The notes below the pieces were generated by a model. That model did no database searches and was not told the origin of the DNA. It saw only the letters and a list, made by a program, of their open reading frames with translations. Of a stretch of DNA of 64,000 bases, positions 26,746-35,104 are shown one piece after another (within the stretch, counting starts at the first letter, position 1; each line of letters opens with the position of its first letter). Made by a program: the position numbers and the translations under genes. The DNA is from Rhizobium sp. BK313 (GTDB lineage Bacteria; Pseudomonadota; Alphaproteobacteria; Rhizobiales; Rhizobiaceae). The stretch covers positions 1-64,000 of the forward strand of contig NZ_JACHZQ010000001.1 of NCBI RefSeq assembly GCF_014193655.1, written 5' to 3'.

Positions 26746-26775
26746 CGAAAACTTCGTTGCCTTTGTTAGTTTTCG
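26746..26775. promoter_or_regulatory. Inverted repeat upstream of the molybdenum hydroxylase operon
   Basis: CGAAAACT (26746-26753) and AGTTTTCG (26768-26775) are perfect inverted copies with a 14-bp spacer, about 100 bp before the first gene. Likely a regulator site; no regulator gene is adjacent. Confidence 0.4.
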
Positions 26776-26847
26776 TTCAAAGGCTTTGAAGTGTTCATCT
26801 TTTTGATCACAATGCAGTGAGCTTTTCGAGGCCTTTGTGCGACCAAC

Positions 26848-28302
26848 TTAGTGCCCGCCGAGCGCATCCTCGGGCGACTTCTTGCGGTGTCCGCTGATTT
26901 CTGAGCCGGCAGTGCTCGAGAAGCGGGCATTCCAGACCATTGCGAGAAGCGCGATCAGGGTGACGACGATAAAGGCGACGGAGAAGTCGCTCATTTCGGC
27001 GGTCGCATGTTCACGCACATACATCGAGCCATGCAGGGCAAGGGCTGCGACGCAAATGCCGAGCGACAGCATCAACTGCTGGAACGTCGTGTAGAAGCTC
27101 GTTGCCGAGCTCATGCGGTCGCGCTCGATCTCGTCATAGGCGATGGTGTTGTAGGCCGTGAACTGGAACGACATGAAGAAGCCGCAGAAGAACAGAATCA
27201 CGAAAATTAGCGGCAGCGGCCAGTCGGGCCGGAAAGTTGAGCAAAGCCCGTAGCCGAGTGTACCGATCACGCCGAAGATCAGCAGGCTGGTGCGGAAGCC
27301 GAGTGTACGCAGGATTCTCAATTGAATCGGCTTCATGGCCATCGAGCCGAGGGCTGTGGCGATGGAGATCTGGCCGGCAGAGGCGGCCGACAGGCCGAAG
27401 CCGAGCTGCAGCATCAGTGGAATGAGGAAGGGCGTGGCGCCCTGGCTGATGCGCGTCAGCGAGCCTGCTATGACCGATGCACCGAAGGTCGGCACCTTCA
27501 TCAGCGAGAAATCCATGATCGGCGACGGATGCTTGCGAGCATGACGAAGGTAAGCGATGCCGAACAACAGGCCGATCGAAATCAGGAAGACGGCCAGATA
27601 ACCTTCACCTTCGCGGCTCGACATTTCGAAGCCGAATAGCAGAGAGCCGAGTGAGATGCCGGAGAGGACGAAGCCCGACAAGTCGAAGCGGCCGTTCATC
27701 GGGCCCTTAACGTCTTCGATGAACATCGTCACGAGGCCGAAGCCGATAATGCCGATAGGCACGTTGATGTAGAAGATCCAGCGCCAATCCAGATAGGTGA
27801 CGAACATGCCGCCGATCGGGGGGCCGAGAATCGGGCCGACAAGCGCCGGAATGAGCAGCCAGGACATGGCGGACACCATGTCCTTGCGCGCGACGCTGCG
27901 CATCAGCACGAGGCGGCCGACCGGGATCATCATAGCGCCGCCGAGGCCCTGGATCAGGCGGGCGACGACGAGGAAAAACAGGGTCGGCGCCTGGGCGCAG
28001 AGGAGCGAGCCGACGACGAAAACGGCGATGGCGGTGCGGAAGACCGTGCGCGAGCCATAGCGGTCGGCGATCGCGCCGCTTGCTGGAATGAAGATCGCGA
28101 GGCTAAGCAGATAGGAGGTGAGCGCTATGCTCATCGCCGGCGCGCTGACGCCGAAATCTCTCGCCATGGTCGGCAGCGCTGTGGCGAGCACGGTCGCGTC
28201 AAGCTGCTCCATGAACATGGCGCTTGCTACGATAAGCGCGATTACACGAAAACTAGGGGCGGCCCGCCGGGTTGGGGCGGCCTGGAAAATCTGGTCCGAC
28301 AT
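26848..28302 (-). CDS. DHA2-family (EmrB/QacA) MFS multidrug exporter
   Basis: A 484-residue, 14-helix major facilitator. It has the DHA2 helix-1 motif MEQLDATVLATALPTMARDFG, motif A GAIADRYGSRTVFR, and the motif C-like LIPALVGPILGPPIGGM in helix 5. It exports hydrophobic drugs against protons. I chose ATG 28302 (MSDQIFQ) since the upstream extension to 28353 is Arg/Pro-rich and unlike the family; the ribosome site is weak. No membrane-fusion partner is nearby. Confidence 0.88.
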   Translation of the reverse strand: MSDQIFQAAPTRRAAPSFRVIALIVASAMFMEQLDATVLATALPTMARDFGVSAPAMSIALTSYLLSLAIFIPASGAIADRYGSRTVFRTAIAVFVVGSLLCAQAPTLFFLVVARLIQGLGGAMMIPVGRLVLMRSVARKDMVSAMSWLLIPALVGPILGPPIGGMFVTYLDWRWIFYINVPIGIIGFGLVTMFIEDVKGPMNGRFDLSGFVLSGISLGSLLFGFEMSSREGEGYLAVFLISIGLLFGIAYLRHARKHPSPIMDFSLMKVPTFGASVIAGSLTRISQGATPFLIPLMLQLGFGLSAASAGQISIATALGSMAMKPIQLRILRTLGFRTSLLIFGVIGTLGYGLCSTFRPDWPLPLIFVILFFCGFFMSFQFTAYNTIAYDEIERDRMSSATSFYTTFQQLMLSLGICVAALALHGSMYVREHATAEMSDFSVAFIVVTLIALLAMVWNARFSSTAGSEISGHRKKSPEDALGGH

Positions 28303-28671
28303 TGTCGGGGATCGCTCTCGATGGCGCGGTGGGGTCCAAAGACAGAACCGCAAGTCTGGTAACAGCGCAAAGGCCGATTGGAACGAGGGCTGTATACTCC
28401 CGCTCAGGCGTCATGGCTATATCCGAATTTGCAAATCTTATTGATCGAAATGGAAAAAACGACGCACGTGGGCAGGAATGTCACAGCCGATGAATGCCAG
28501 ATGAACAGACGGTGATGCTCAGCGGTGGTTGTGTCGATCACGGTCTGTTTTCCCGCGTAAGATGGTGTGTTCAATTGTTGATTTTATGTCAGGAATCTAC
28601 TGACATAATGGCGCTTAAGTCACGTTCTATCTTGTTGCATAAGGTTTCCGAAACCAAATCGGAGACCGGCC
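28303..28671. other. Divergent intergenic region, exporter and NmrA-type gene
   Basis: No gene of normal size is supported here. It contains the 25-bp inverted repeat at 28584-28608; both flanking genes could be controlled from it. Confidence 0.4.
28584..28608. promoter_or_regulatory. 25-bp palindromic operator candidate
   Basis: TTATGTCAG (28584-28592) and CTGACATAA (28600-28608) are exact inverted copies with a 7-bp spacer GAATCTA. Relatives of the downstream NAD(P)H oxidoreductase (YtfG type) are commonly repressed by an HxlR-family protein, and this site has a suitable size; the regulator is not in the window. Confidence 0.5.
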
Positions 28672-28752
28672 ATGAACATCGAAGGGAGTGCATTCCACAG
28701 CATTCGCCGCGCGCATGCGATTTTTGCCGCCGGCCCGGCCTGGGCTACCTGA
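28672..28752 (+). CDS. Possible 26-residue leader ORF
   Basis: ATG at 28672 preceded by GGAGA at 5 nt; it reads MNIEGSAFHSIRRAHAIFAA and then GPAWAT before TGA, 36 bp before the oxidoreductase gene. It may be a leader peptide or chance. Confidence 0.25.
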   Translation: MNIEGSAFHSIRRAHAIFAAGPAWAT

Positions 28753-28788
28753 CTTCCAACACTTAATCATATCTTCAAGGAGAAGATC

Positions 28789-29658
28789 ATGTTTGCAATC
28801 ACTGCCGTCACCGGCAAGGTCGGTGGCACGACCGCACGCGCCCTCATCAATGCCGGCCACAAGGTCCGGGCCATCGTTCGCGACCGGGCGAAGGGCGCGG
28901 AATGGGAAAGGCTGGGTGCGGAAGTTGCCGTCGCCACTTTCGATGATGCCGATGCGCTGACGCGGGCTTTCGAGGGCACCGAAGGCGTCTTCGTCATGGC
29001 CTCGCCGAATTTCGCACCCGATCCGGGCTTCCCGGGCGCCCGCAAGGATGCCGCGGCGCAAGCGGCCGCCATCCAGCGCGCGAGGCCGGGCAAGGTCGTG
29101 ATGCTGTCGTCAATCGGCGGTCAGCGCACCTCCGGCCTCGGGCTCATCACCCAGGTACACATGCTGGAAGAGGCGCTGGCGCCGCTGACCATGCCGATTG
29201 CCATTCTGCGGCCGGCCTGGTTCATGGAGAATTCGTTGTGGGATATCGCACCGGCACGAGAAACCGGTGAAATGGCGAGCTATCTGGCGCCGCTCGACAA
29301 GCCTTATTCGATGATCGCCACAGCCGATATCGGTGCCATTGCTGCCAGGACGATGGCCGAGAGCTGGACCGGCCGCCGGGTGATTGAGATCGAAGGGCCG
29401 AAGCGTTATACGCAGGCCGAAATCGCGACCCTGATCGGCCAGGCCGTCGGTCGCCCGGTCGTCGCCAAGCCCGTCCCGCGCGCCGAGTGGGAAGAGCTTT
29501 TCCGGGCACAGGGCGCGGCTTGGCCTGAGCCGCGCATCGAGATGATCGAAAGCTTCAACTCCGACTGGATCGACTTCGAACCGGCTGGCGTCAACGAGCA
29601 CGTGGTCGCGCCGACGCCCTTTGAAACCGTGTTGGCCGAGCTCGCCAAGATCGCCTGA
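28789..29658 (+). CDS. NmrA/QOR2-type atypical SDR, NAD(P)H oxidoreductase
   Basis: A 289-residue single-domain Rossmann protein. The glycine-rich loop is AITAVTGKVGGTTARAL (GxxGxxG-like, with the first Gly replaced) and the cofactor-specificity segment is VRAIVRDRAKGAEW, Arg-rich as in NADP(H) binders. It lacks the YxxxK catalytic pair of classical SDRs, as expected for NmrA/quinone oxidoreductase 2 proteins, which act on quinones or sense redox state. AAGGAG precedes the ATG. It converges on ggt with 3 bp between stops. Confidence 0.82.
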   Translation: MFAITAVTGKVGGTTARALINAGHKVRAIVRDRAKGAEWERLGAEVAVATFDDADALTRAFEGTEGVFVMASPNFAPDPGFPGARKDAAAQAAAIQRARPGKVVMLSSIGGQRTSGLGLITQVHMLEEALAPLTMPIAILRPAWFMENSLWDIAPARETGEMASYLAPLDKPYSMIATADIGAIAARTMAESWTGRRVIEIEGPKRYTQAEIATLIGQAVGRPVVAKPVPRAEWEELFRAQGAAWPEPRIEMIESFNSDWIDFEPAGVNEHVVAPTPFETVLAELAKIA

Positions 29659-29661
29659 GGA

Positions 29662-31407
29662 TCAGTATCCTTCGGCGAGACCAGAACCGGCGCGGCTGTC
29701 CATCGCGCCGTTGTAGCGAGCTCCTCCACCCTCGGCGATATCGCTGAGACTCTTGCCGCCGACGAGAATGCCGGCGGCCTGACCCCAGACCGGCCAAGCG
29801 CCGCCCACCTGGACATTGTAGCCCATGCCGGTCAGCAGTTTGATCGTGTCGGGAGACAGCGCGTAGGGCTCGGTATAGACGTTATCCGGCAACCACTGAT
29901 GATGGATACGCGGCGCGTCGATCGCCTGCTGAATATCCATACCGAAATCGACGACGTTGACGATCGCCTCGAGGGTGATGGTAATGATGCGCGCGCCACC
30001 CGGGCTGCCGATCACCATGAAGGGCTTACCGTCCTTTGCCACGATCGTCGGGCTCATCGAGGAGAGAGGCGTCTTCTTCGGCTGGATGGCGTTGGCCTCG
30101 CCTTGCACCAGACCATAAAGGTTTGGCACGCCCGGTTTTGAGGTAAAATCGTCCATCTCGTTGTTGAGCAGGATGCCGGTGCCTGGCGCGACCACGCCGG
30201 CGCCGAAGGAGCCGTTCAGCGTGTAGGTTACGGCAACCGCATTGCCGTCGTTGTCGATGATCGAATAATGCGTCGTCTCATGGCTTTCGCCGAGGCCTTT
30301 AGGCATCAGATCCTTGGAGACGCCGGCGCGATAGGAATCGATGCTGTCGCGAATCTTCTTGGCGTAGTCTTTATCCAGCAGCTTGCTGACGGGATTGTCG
30401 ACGAAATCGGGATCGCCCAGCGCGGAATTGCGGTCGACATAGGCGTGGCGCATGGCCTCGACCATGAGATGCACGGTGTCGGCCGAACCGTATCCGGTAT
30501 AGGAAAGCGGATAGCCTTCCAGCACGTTGAGGATCTCGCAGATGATCACGCCGCCGGAAGAGGGTGGCGGCGAGGAAATGATCTCGTAACCGCGGTAATT
30601 GCATTTGACCGGATCGAGCTCGCGGACCTTGTACTGCTCGAAATCCTCCTTTGCCAGGATGCCGCCCTTGTCGTGGCTGGCCTTGACGATGGCGTCGGCG
30701 GTTGACCCCTTGTAGAAGCCGTCCGGGCCTTGTTCCGAAATGCTGGAGAGGGCCGCGCCGAGCTCCGGCTGAACCAGGCGGTCGCCGGTGGAAAAGGGAG
30801 CGCCGTTCGGCTTGGTGAAGATCGCGGCCGTGGCTGGATCGCGCGACAGCCACTTCACGCGCTCGTTCAGCTGGGCAGCATCGGCCTGGTTCAGCGTAAA
30901 GCCTTCCTTGGCGTAGCGGATCGCCGGCGCCATCAGTTCCTGGCGGGTTTTCGTGCCGTATTTCTCGCGGGCCGTCTCGAAGCCCATGACGGAGCCCGGC
31001 ACGCCGACGGCGAGATAGCCGTCCGTGCTTGCGCCTTTGACGACATTGCCTTTGTCGTCGAGATACATGGTTTTGGTCGAGGCGAGCGGTGCGCGTTCGC
31101 GGAAATCGAGGAAGGCCGTCTTGCCATCCTTCAGCCGGATGGTCATGAAGCCGCCGCCGCCAATATTGCCGGCGGTCGGATAGACCACAGCCAAGGCATA
31201 ACCAACCGCAACTGCGGCATCTACGGCGTTGCCGCCGCTCTTCAGCACGTCGACGCCGACATCGGTCGCCAGATGCTGGGCAGTTACCACCATCCCGTGC
31301 TCAGCTTCGACCGGCTGTGGCGCGGCGGCTTGAACGGTGGTGATGGAAAAGAGCCAGAAGGCGAGGATGGTGGCTGAAGATATCGCCCGTTGGCGGAAAT
31401 GGCGCAT
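29662..31407 (-). CDS. ggt: Gamma-glutamyltransferase
   Basis: A 581-residue periplasmic Ntn hydrolase precursor with a signal peptide (cleavage near VQAAA). Autocatalytic cleavage and catalysis use Thr379 in ESHETTHYSIID; the following NGSFGAGVVAPGTGILLNNEMDDF block and Arg in DFRERAP (gamma-glutamyl carboxylate binding) are conserved. It hydrolyses glutathione and gamma-glutamyl compounds or transfers the glutamyl group to amino acids. GGAGG lies 8 nt before ATG. Confidence 0.95.
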   Translation of the reverse strand: MRHFRQRAISSATILAFWLFSITTVQAAAPQPVEAEHGMVVTAQHLATDVGVDVLKSGGNAVDAAVAVGYALAVVYPTAGNIGGGGFMTIRLKDGKTAFLDFRERAPLASTKTMYLDDKGNVVKGASTDGYLAVGVPGSVMGFETAREKYGTKTRQELMAPAIRYAKEGFTLNQADAAQLNERVKWLSRDPATAAIFTKPNGAPFSTGDRLVQPELGAALSSISEQGPDGFYKGSTADAIVKASHDKGGILAKEDFEQYKVRELDPVKCNYRGYEIISSPPPSSGGVIICEILNVLEGYPLSYTGYGSADTVHLMVEAMRHAYVDRNSALGDPDFVDNPVSKLLDKDYAKKIRDSIDSYRAGVSKDLMPKGLGESHETTHYSIIDNDGNAVAVTYTLNGSFGAGVVAPGTGILLNNEMDDFTSKPGVPNLYGLVQGEANAIQPKKTPLSSMSPTIVAKDGKPFMVIGSPGGARIITITLEAIVNVVDFGMDIQQAIDAPRIHHQWLPDNVYTEPYALSPDTIKLLTGMGYNVQVGGAWPVWGQAAGILVGGKSLSDIAEGGGARYNGAMDSRAGSGLAEGY

Positions 31408-31485
31408 GATGGTCCCTCCCGAAAATCAGGTTTCGCTGTAAGGGAGCCTATCGGAAGCGTTGTGTCCAGTGGCGTTGCGCAATTT

Positions 31486-32241
31486 CTATTGCTGAAATTC
31501 CGCGAGCGCCCGCCGCATTGGCGCGTCGGAAACCTGGATCGGCCCGGAGAAAGGCACATCCAGATCGAGGATCAGATAAAGCGAAGCGGAAATTAGAAAG
31601 GCGGAAAGGACGAACATCGTTACGATGACCATGTTGCGCGGCGCACGATAACCGAAGCTGGCGAAGATCAGGATGAGCCATGCAACCAGCATGACGATCA
31701 GCAGCGGCGGAATTGACCCTTCGGACTGTTCGACAAGCACCCAGCGCTGCTCGACGATTTTCCGAAATTGTTGGCGGGCATCAGCCCAGAGCGCGGCTTG
31801 TTGGTCATCCGCTGGCTTGATGGCGTTCAAGCTCTTGCCGACGCTTTCCAGCATCGCCTCCGAGGTTCTGTCGCCCCTGACCAGTGGGTCTTCTGTGGTT
31901 TCGTCGACATTTACGGCACGTCGCACATAGGTGATCAAGCCTTCATGCACATCGTTCGCGGCAGGGCCGATTTCGCGGGCCGTTCTGTCGAAGAGGATCA
32001 AGGCGGTAGCATAGGCATGAACGTTGTGGTCAATTGCTTCGAAGGTGTTCTTCGCTGAATTGATCATGAGTCCGAGCACCAGCGACGTCATGACGACGAA
32101 GATATTGGCAACCAGCCGCACGGTAGTGTTCGTGTCTTCCTGACGATGGTGCGGGGCAAGCTTTCCATAGGTCAGCAAGGTTCCGAGCGAGGCACCGACC
32201 AGGCACACAAAGATCAGTGCCGCGACAATAATTTCGTGCAT
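31486..32241 (-). CDS. DUF4239 (bestrophin-like domain) membrane protein
   Basis: A 251-residue inner-membrane protein with hydrophobic helices at the N-terminus (ALIFVCLVGASLGTLL and VVMTSLVLGLMIN) and two at the C-terminus (LLIVMLVAWLILIFASFG and VIVTMFVLSAFLISASLYLI), separated by a charged cytoplasmic or periplasmic domain of about 100 residues. This is the DUF4239 arrangement; its role is unknown. The start at 32241 has GGAGG 8 nt upstream. It lies 78 bp upstream of ggt on the same strand. Confidence 0.75.
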   Translation of the reverse strand: MHEIIVAALIFVCLVGASLGTLLTYGKLAPHHRQEDTNTTVRLVANIFVVMTSLVLGLMINSAKNTFEAIDHNVHAYATALILFDRTAREIGPAANDVHEGLITYVRRAVNVDETTEDPLVRGDRTSEAMLESVGKSLNAIKPADDQQAALWADARQQFRKIVEQRWVLVEQSEGSIPPLLIVMLVAWLILIFASFGYRAPRNMVIVTMFVLSAFLISASLYLILDLDVPFSGPIQVSDAPMRRALAEFQQ

Positions 32242-32497
32242 GAAACCCGCCTCCCGCTTCCAGCACAGTTTGCCGATTTGCCATCGCGCGATCAATCCAC
32301 CGCCCAATTGGGTTATACCTGCCGATTCGGACTAACCTCACAGAATTAGATGGAAATTGCGCAACCGATCTTTCGTATTAGAACCCTTTAAAATCATAGG
32401 GATAAGCGCTATTTCGCACTCGCAATATTTCTTTGATCACAGCAGTCTACTTTAGGTAAGGCCTCATCGAGGCGGAAGTATTGCGTGGAGAATTGAC

Positions 32498-32683
32498 ATG
32501 ACCGTCACGAAACTTGAGCAGTGGAAGAACGAACGCGACAATCAGCCGAAAACGTTCATCATCGCCAGGAAGACGCATGTCGTCGAAATCGAATGTGTGC
32601 ATTGTCACCGCCACTTTTTCCGATGGATCTCGACGGCTCCGGCCTATTGGCGCTGTGAGGATTGCGCCACAACCAGTCATTGA
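32498..32683 (+). CDS. Small zinc-ribbon-like protein
   Basis: A 61-residue protein with CVHC (about 33-36) and CEDC (about 53-56), spaced like a zinc ribbon, around a Trp/Phe-rich core (HFFRWISTAPAYWR). GGAGA precedes the ATG. Too short to assign; it may bind nucleic acid or another protein. Confidence 0.6.
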   Translation: MTVTKLEQWKNERDNQPKTFIIARKTHVVEIECVHCHRHFFRWISTAPAYWRCEDCATTSH

Positions 32684-32700
32684 TCCGCCGGTCCTGCAGG

Positions 32701-33966
32701 TCAGCGGATCAAAATAGCGCGGAAATCGTTGACGTTAGTGCCGGTGGGGCCTGGGACGAAGAGGTCGCCGATCGCGTTGAATGCCGACCAGGCGTCGTTG
32801 TTTCTCAGCATCTCAGCAGGTACCAGCCCAGCCTTGCGCAGCCGCGCCACCGTGCTCGCGTCGGCAAAGGCGCCGGCATTGTCTTCGCTGCCGTCGATAC
32901 CATCGGTATCGGCAGCCATGGCGTAAATGCCGGTGTGGCTGTCGATGTCGATCGCCAGCGACAGCAGGAATTCGGAGTTTCGCCCGCCCTTGCCTTTACC
33001 CGTCAGCGTCACGGTCGTCTCACCACCCGACAGCAACACGATCGGCTTGGCAAAAGGCCGGTTGCGATGAAGGATCTCGCGGGCGACGGCGGCATGCACA
33101 TGCGCTGCCTCGCGCGCTTCGCCTTCGATCGCATCCGAAAGAATAGCCGCCTCGATGCCGGCCTGGCGCGCCACTTTGGCCGCAGCCTCCAGCGAGACGC
33201 CGGCGGATGCGATGACATGCACTTCGTTGCGTGCGAAGCGCGAATCATCCGGCCGCGGTGCATCGGCTTCCGGCTTTTCGATATGCGCGAGGACGGCGGC
33301 GGGCAGTTCGATGCGGTAGAGACGGATGAGGTCGAGCGCTTCGGCGCGCGTGCCGGCGCCGGGCACGGTCGGACCGGAGGCGACGAGAGCCGGATCGTCG
33401 CCTGGAATGTCGGAAACCACCAGTGAGACGACCTTTGCCGGATAGGCTGACGTTGCGAGGCGGCCGCCTTTGATGGTCGACAGATGTTTGCGGATGACGT
33501 TCATTGCCGAGATCGGCGCGCCGGACGCGAGCAGCGCCTTGTTGACGGCGATCTCGTCAGCAAGAGTAAGGGCGCCTGCCGGGGAGGGCAGTAGCGCCGA
33601 GCCACCGCCGGAGATCAGAGCGATCACCAGATCGTCCTCGGTCAGTCCCTCGACGAGCTTCAGCAGCCGCCTGGAAGCGACGAGGCCGGCCTCGTCCGGA
33701 ACAGGATGGGCGGCTTCAATGATTTCGATGTGTCGGCAGGGAGCGGCAAAACCGTAGCGCGTCACCACCAGTCCTTGCAGCGGGCCGTCCCAGCATTGCT
33801 CCAAAGCGGCTGCCATCTGTGCCGATCCTTTGCCGGCACCGATGACGATCGTCCGCCCTTTTGGTTTTGCCGGCAGATGGGTGCGGATGCCGGTCATGGG
33901 ATCGGCGGCGCGAACGGCTGCATCAAAGAGGGAGGTGAGGAAGGTGCGGGGATCGGAAACGGTCAT
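32701..33966 (-). CDS. Glycerate 2-kinase, MOFRL/TtuD family
   Basis: A 421-residue class II glycerate kinase. Family motifs: IVIGAGKGSAQMAAALE, LVIALISGGGSALLPSPAGALTL (in parts), VVSDIPGDDPALVASGPT, VLLSGGETTVTLTGKGKGGRNSEF and the MOFRL end AADTDGIDGSEDNAGAF. It phosphorylates D-glycerate to 2-phosphoglycerate in tartrate, glyoxylate or serine-cycle metabolism; older annotations call it hydroxypyruvate reductase. Start at 33966 (MTVSDP) with AGGTAG upstream; the frame to 34014 is less likely. No tartronate semialdehyde reductase is adjacent. Confidence 0.9.
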   Translation of the reverse strand: MTVSDPRTFLTSLFDAAVRAADPMTGIRTHLPAKPKGRTIVIGAGKGSAQMAAALEQCWDGPLQGLVVTRYGFAAPCRHIEIIEAAHPVPDEAGLVASRRLLKLVEGLTEDDLVIALISGGGSALLPSPAGALTLADEIAVNKALLASGAPISAMNVIRKHLSTIKGGRLATSAYPAKVVSLVVSDIPGDDPALVASGPTVPGAGTRAEALDLIRLYRIELPAAVLAHIEKPEADAPRPDDSRFARNEVHVIASAGVSLEAAAKVARQAGIEAAILSDAIEGEAREAAHVHAAVAREILHRNRPFAKPIVLLSGGETTVTLTGKGKGGRNSEFLLSLAIDIDSHTGIYAMAADTDGIDGSEDNAGAFADASTVARLRKAGLVPAEMLRNNDAWSAFNAIGDLFVPGPTGTNVNDFRAILIR

Positions 33967-34118
33967 GTCGAAATCTACCTGTCTGCGATGGGCTCTAGCC
34001 ATTTGGTGGCTCAACTGACGCGAACACGCAAGGCCTGGTAACGCCGATTGTGTCGGGCGAGGTGAATCCCTATGTTTTAAGCAGCAGTTTCAACGATTTT
34101 ACCTAAGGGATTTTCGAT

Positions 34119-34547
34119 ATGGCCGAATTGAAGGTGAAGACGAGACAGACGGGCGCTACGGCAACGGTCGGCCGCACCGGCCTTCCACATGTGACGTCGG
34201 TGACGGGCGGCGAGATCGATATCGTCACGTCGCCATCGCAGCCGGGCTTCAATCCGCTCGACCTGCTTTATTCGTCGCTGTCCGCCTGCCTCGTCCTTAG
34301 CGCCCGCATGGCTGCGAGCAGCCTCGGCGTGCTCGACAAACTGACGGAAGTGACCGCCGTCGTGACCGGCGAGAAGGCAACGGAAGGGCTGTCGCGCGTC
34401 GAAAAATTCAACATCGCCTTCACGATCAAAGGCGACTTCGGTGACGAGATCCGCAATGCCATCGCGCACGCCGCCGAGGATGAGATCTGCACGGTCAGCA
34501 ATACAATCCGAGGAAATCCGAAATTCGAGACGGTGATTTCGGGGTGA
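34119..34547 (+). CDS. OsmC/Ohr-family peroxiredoxin
   Basis: A 142-residue OsmC-like protein. The two redox Cys are in SSLSACLVLSARM and AEDEICTVSNTIRGN, the family positions. It reduces organic hydroperoxides in the cytoplasm. It converges with the next gene, with only 2 bp between stop codons. Confidence 0.88.
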   Translation: MAELKVKTRQTGATATVGRTGLPHVTSVTGGEIDIVTSPSQPGFNPLDLLYSSLSACLVLSARMAASSLGVLDKLTEVTAVVTGEKATEGLSRVEKFNIAFTIKGDFGDEIRNAIAHAAEDEICTVSNTIRGNPKFETVISG

Positions 34548-34549
34548 TT

Positions 34550-35092
34550 TCACCGTTCGGGCAGCTCAAACCCTTCGAGATATGGTCCAAGCTCGGGATC
34601 GACATCCACTTTCACGACGTTGTTGTAGACCGCCGTGGCGATCATGATGCCGGCGAAAGCCACGAGGTTGGCGAGAGTCGGTTCATCATAACGTGCCTTC
34701 AATCGGTCCCATAATTCTTCCGGCACGGCGTTGGAATCCCTGACGATGGCGTTGCCGAAATCGATCAGCAGCGCCTCGTCTTCGGTCGGCACGATCGTTT
34801 CCGGCTTCAGGCCTGCGTTGATCAACGCCCGACGGAAGAAACCGATCGGAATAGTCGAGCGGCTTTCCAGCGATATCGCGTGGCAGAAAAGCCAGACCGC
34901 GCGGTCGTCCAGCGCCGGGCGCAGTTCATCGCGTAGCGTGAACCATTCGGCATAGATACGGTGTGCCACTGGTGAGTGCAGCAGCGTCCGCTTCATATTG
35001 GTCATGCGGCCGCGTAGCTGGACTTCGCGATCATGTTCGGCGCGGACGGCTTCGGAGGCGGTGTCGTAATCGATCGGCGTGATATGGCTCAT
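34550..35092 (-). CDS. Carboxymuconolactone-decarboxylase-like (AhpD fold) protein without CxxC
   Basis: A 180-residue helical protein resembling the CMD/AhpD family in the order of helices (ALDDRAVWLFCHAISLESRST, then LVAFAGIMIATAVYNNVV). The redox CxxC-His motif is missing, so it is not a classical peroxidase. It is 12 bp downstream of the flavin monooxygenase gene in the same operon; CMD-like proteins frequently accompany such monooxygenases, perhaps removing peroxide or processing the product. Confidence 0.7.
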   Translation of the reverse strand: MSHITPIDYDTASEAVRAEHDREVQLRGRMTNMKRTLLHSPVAHRIYAEWFTLRDELRPALDDRAVWLFCHAISLESRSTIPIGFFRRALINAGLKPETIVPTEDEALLIDFGNAIVRDSNAVPEELWDRLKARYDEPTLANLVAFAGIMIATAVYNNVVKVDVDPELGPYLEGFELPER

Positions 35093-35104
35093 CGGCTTTG
35101 TCTT

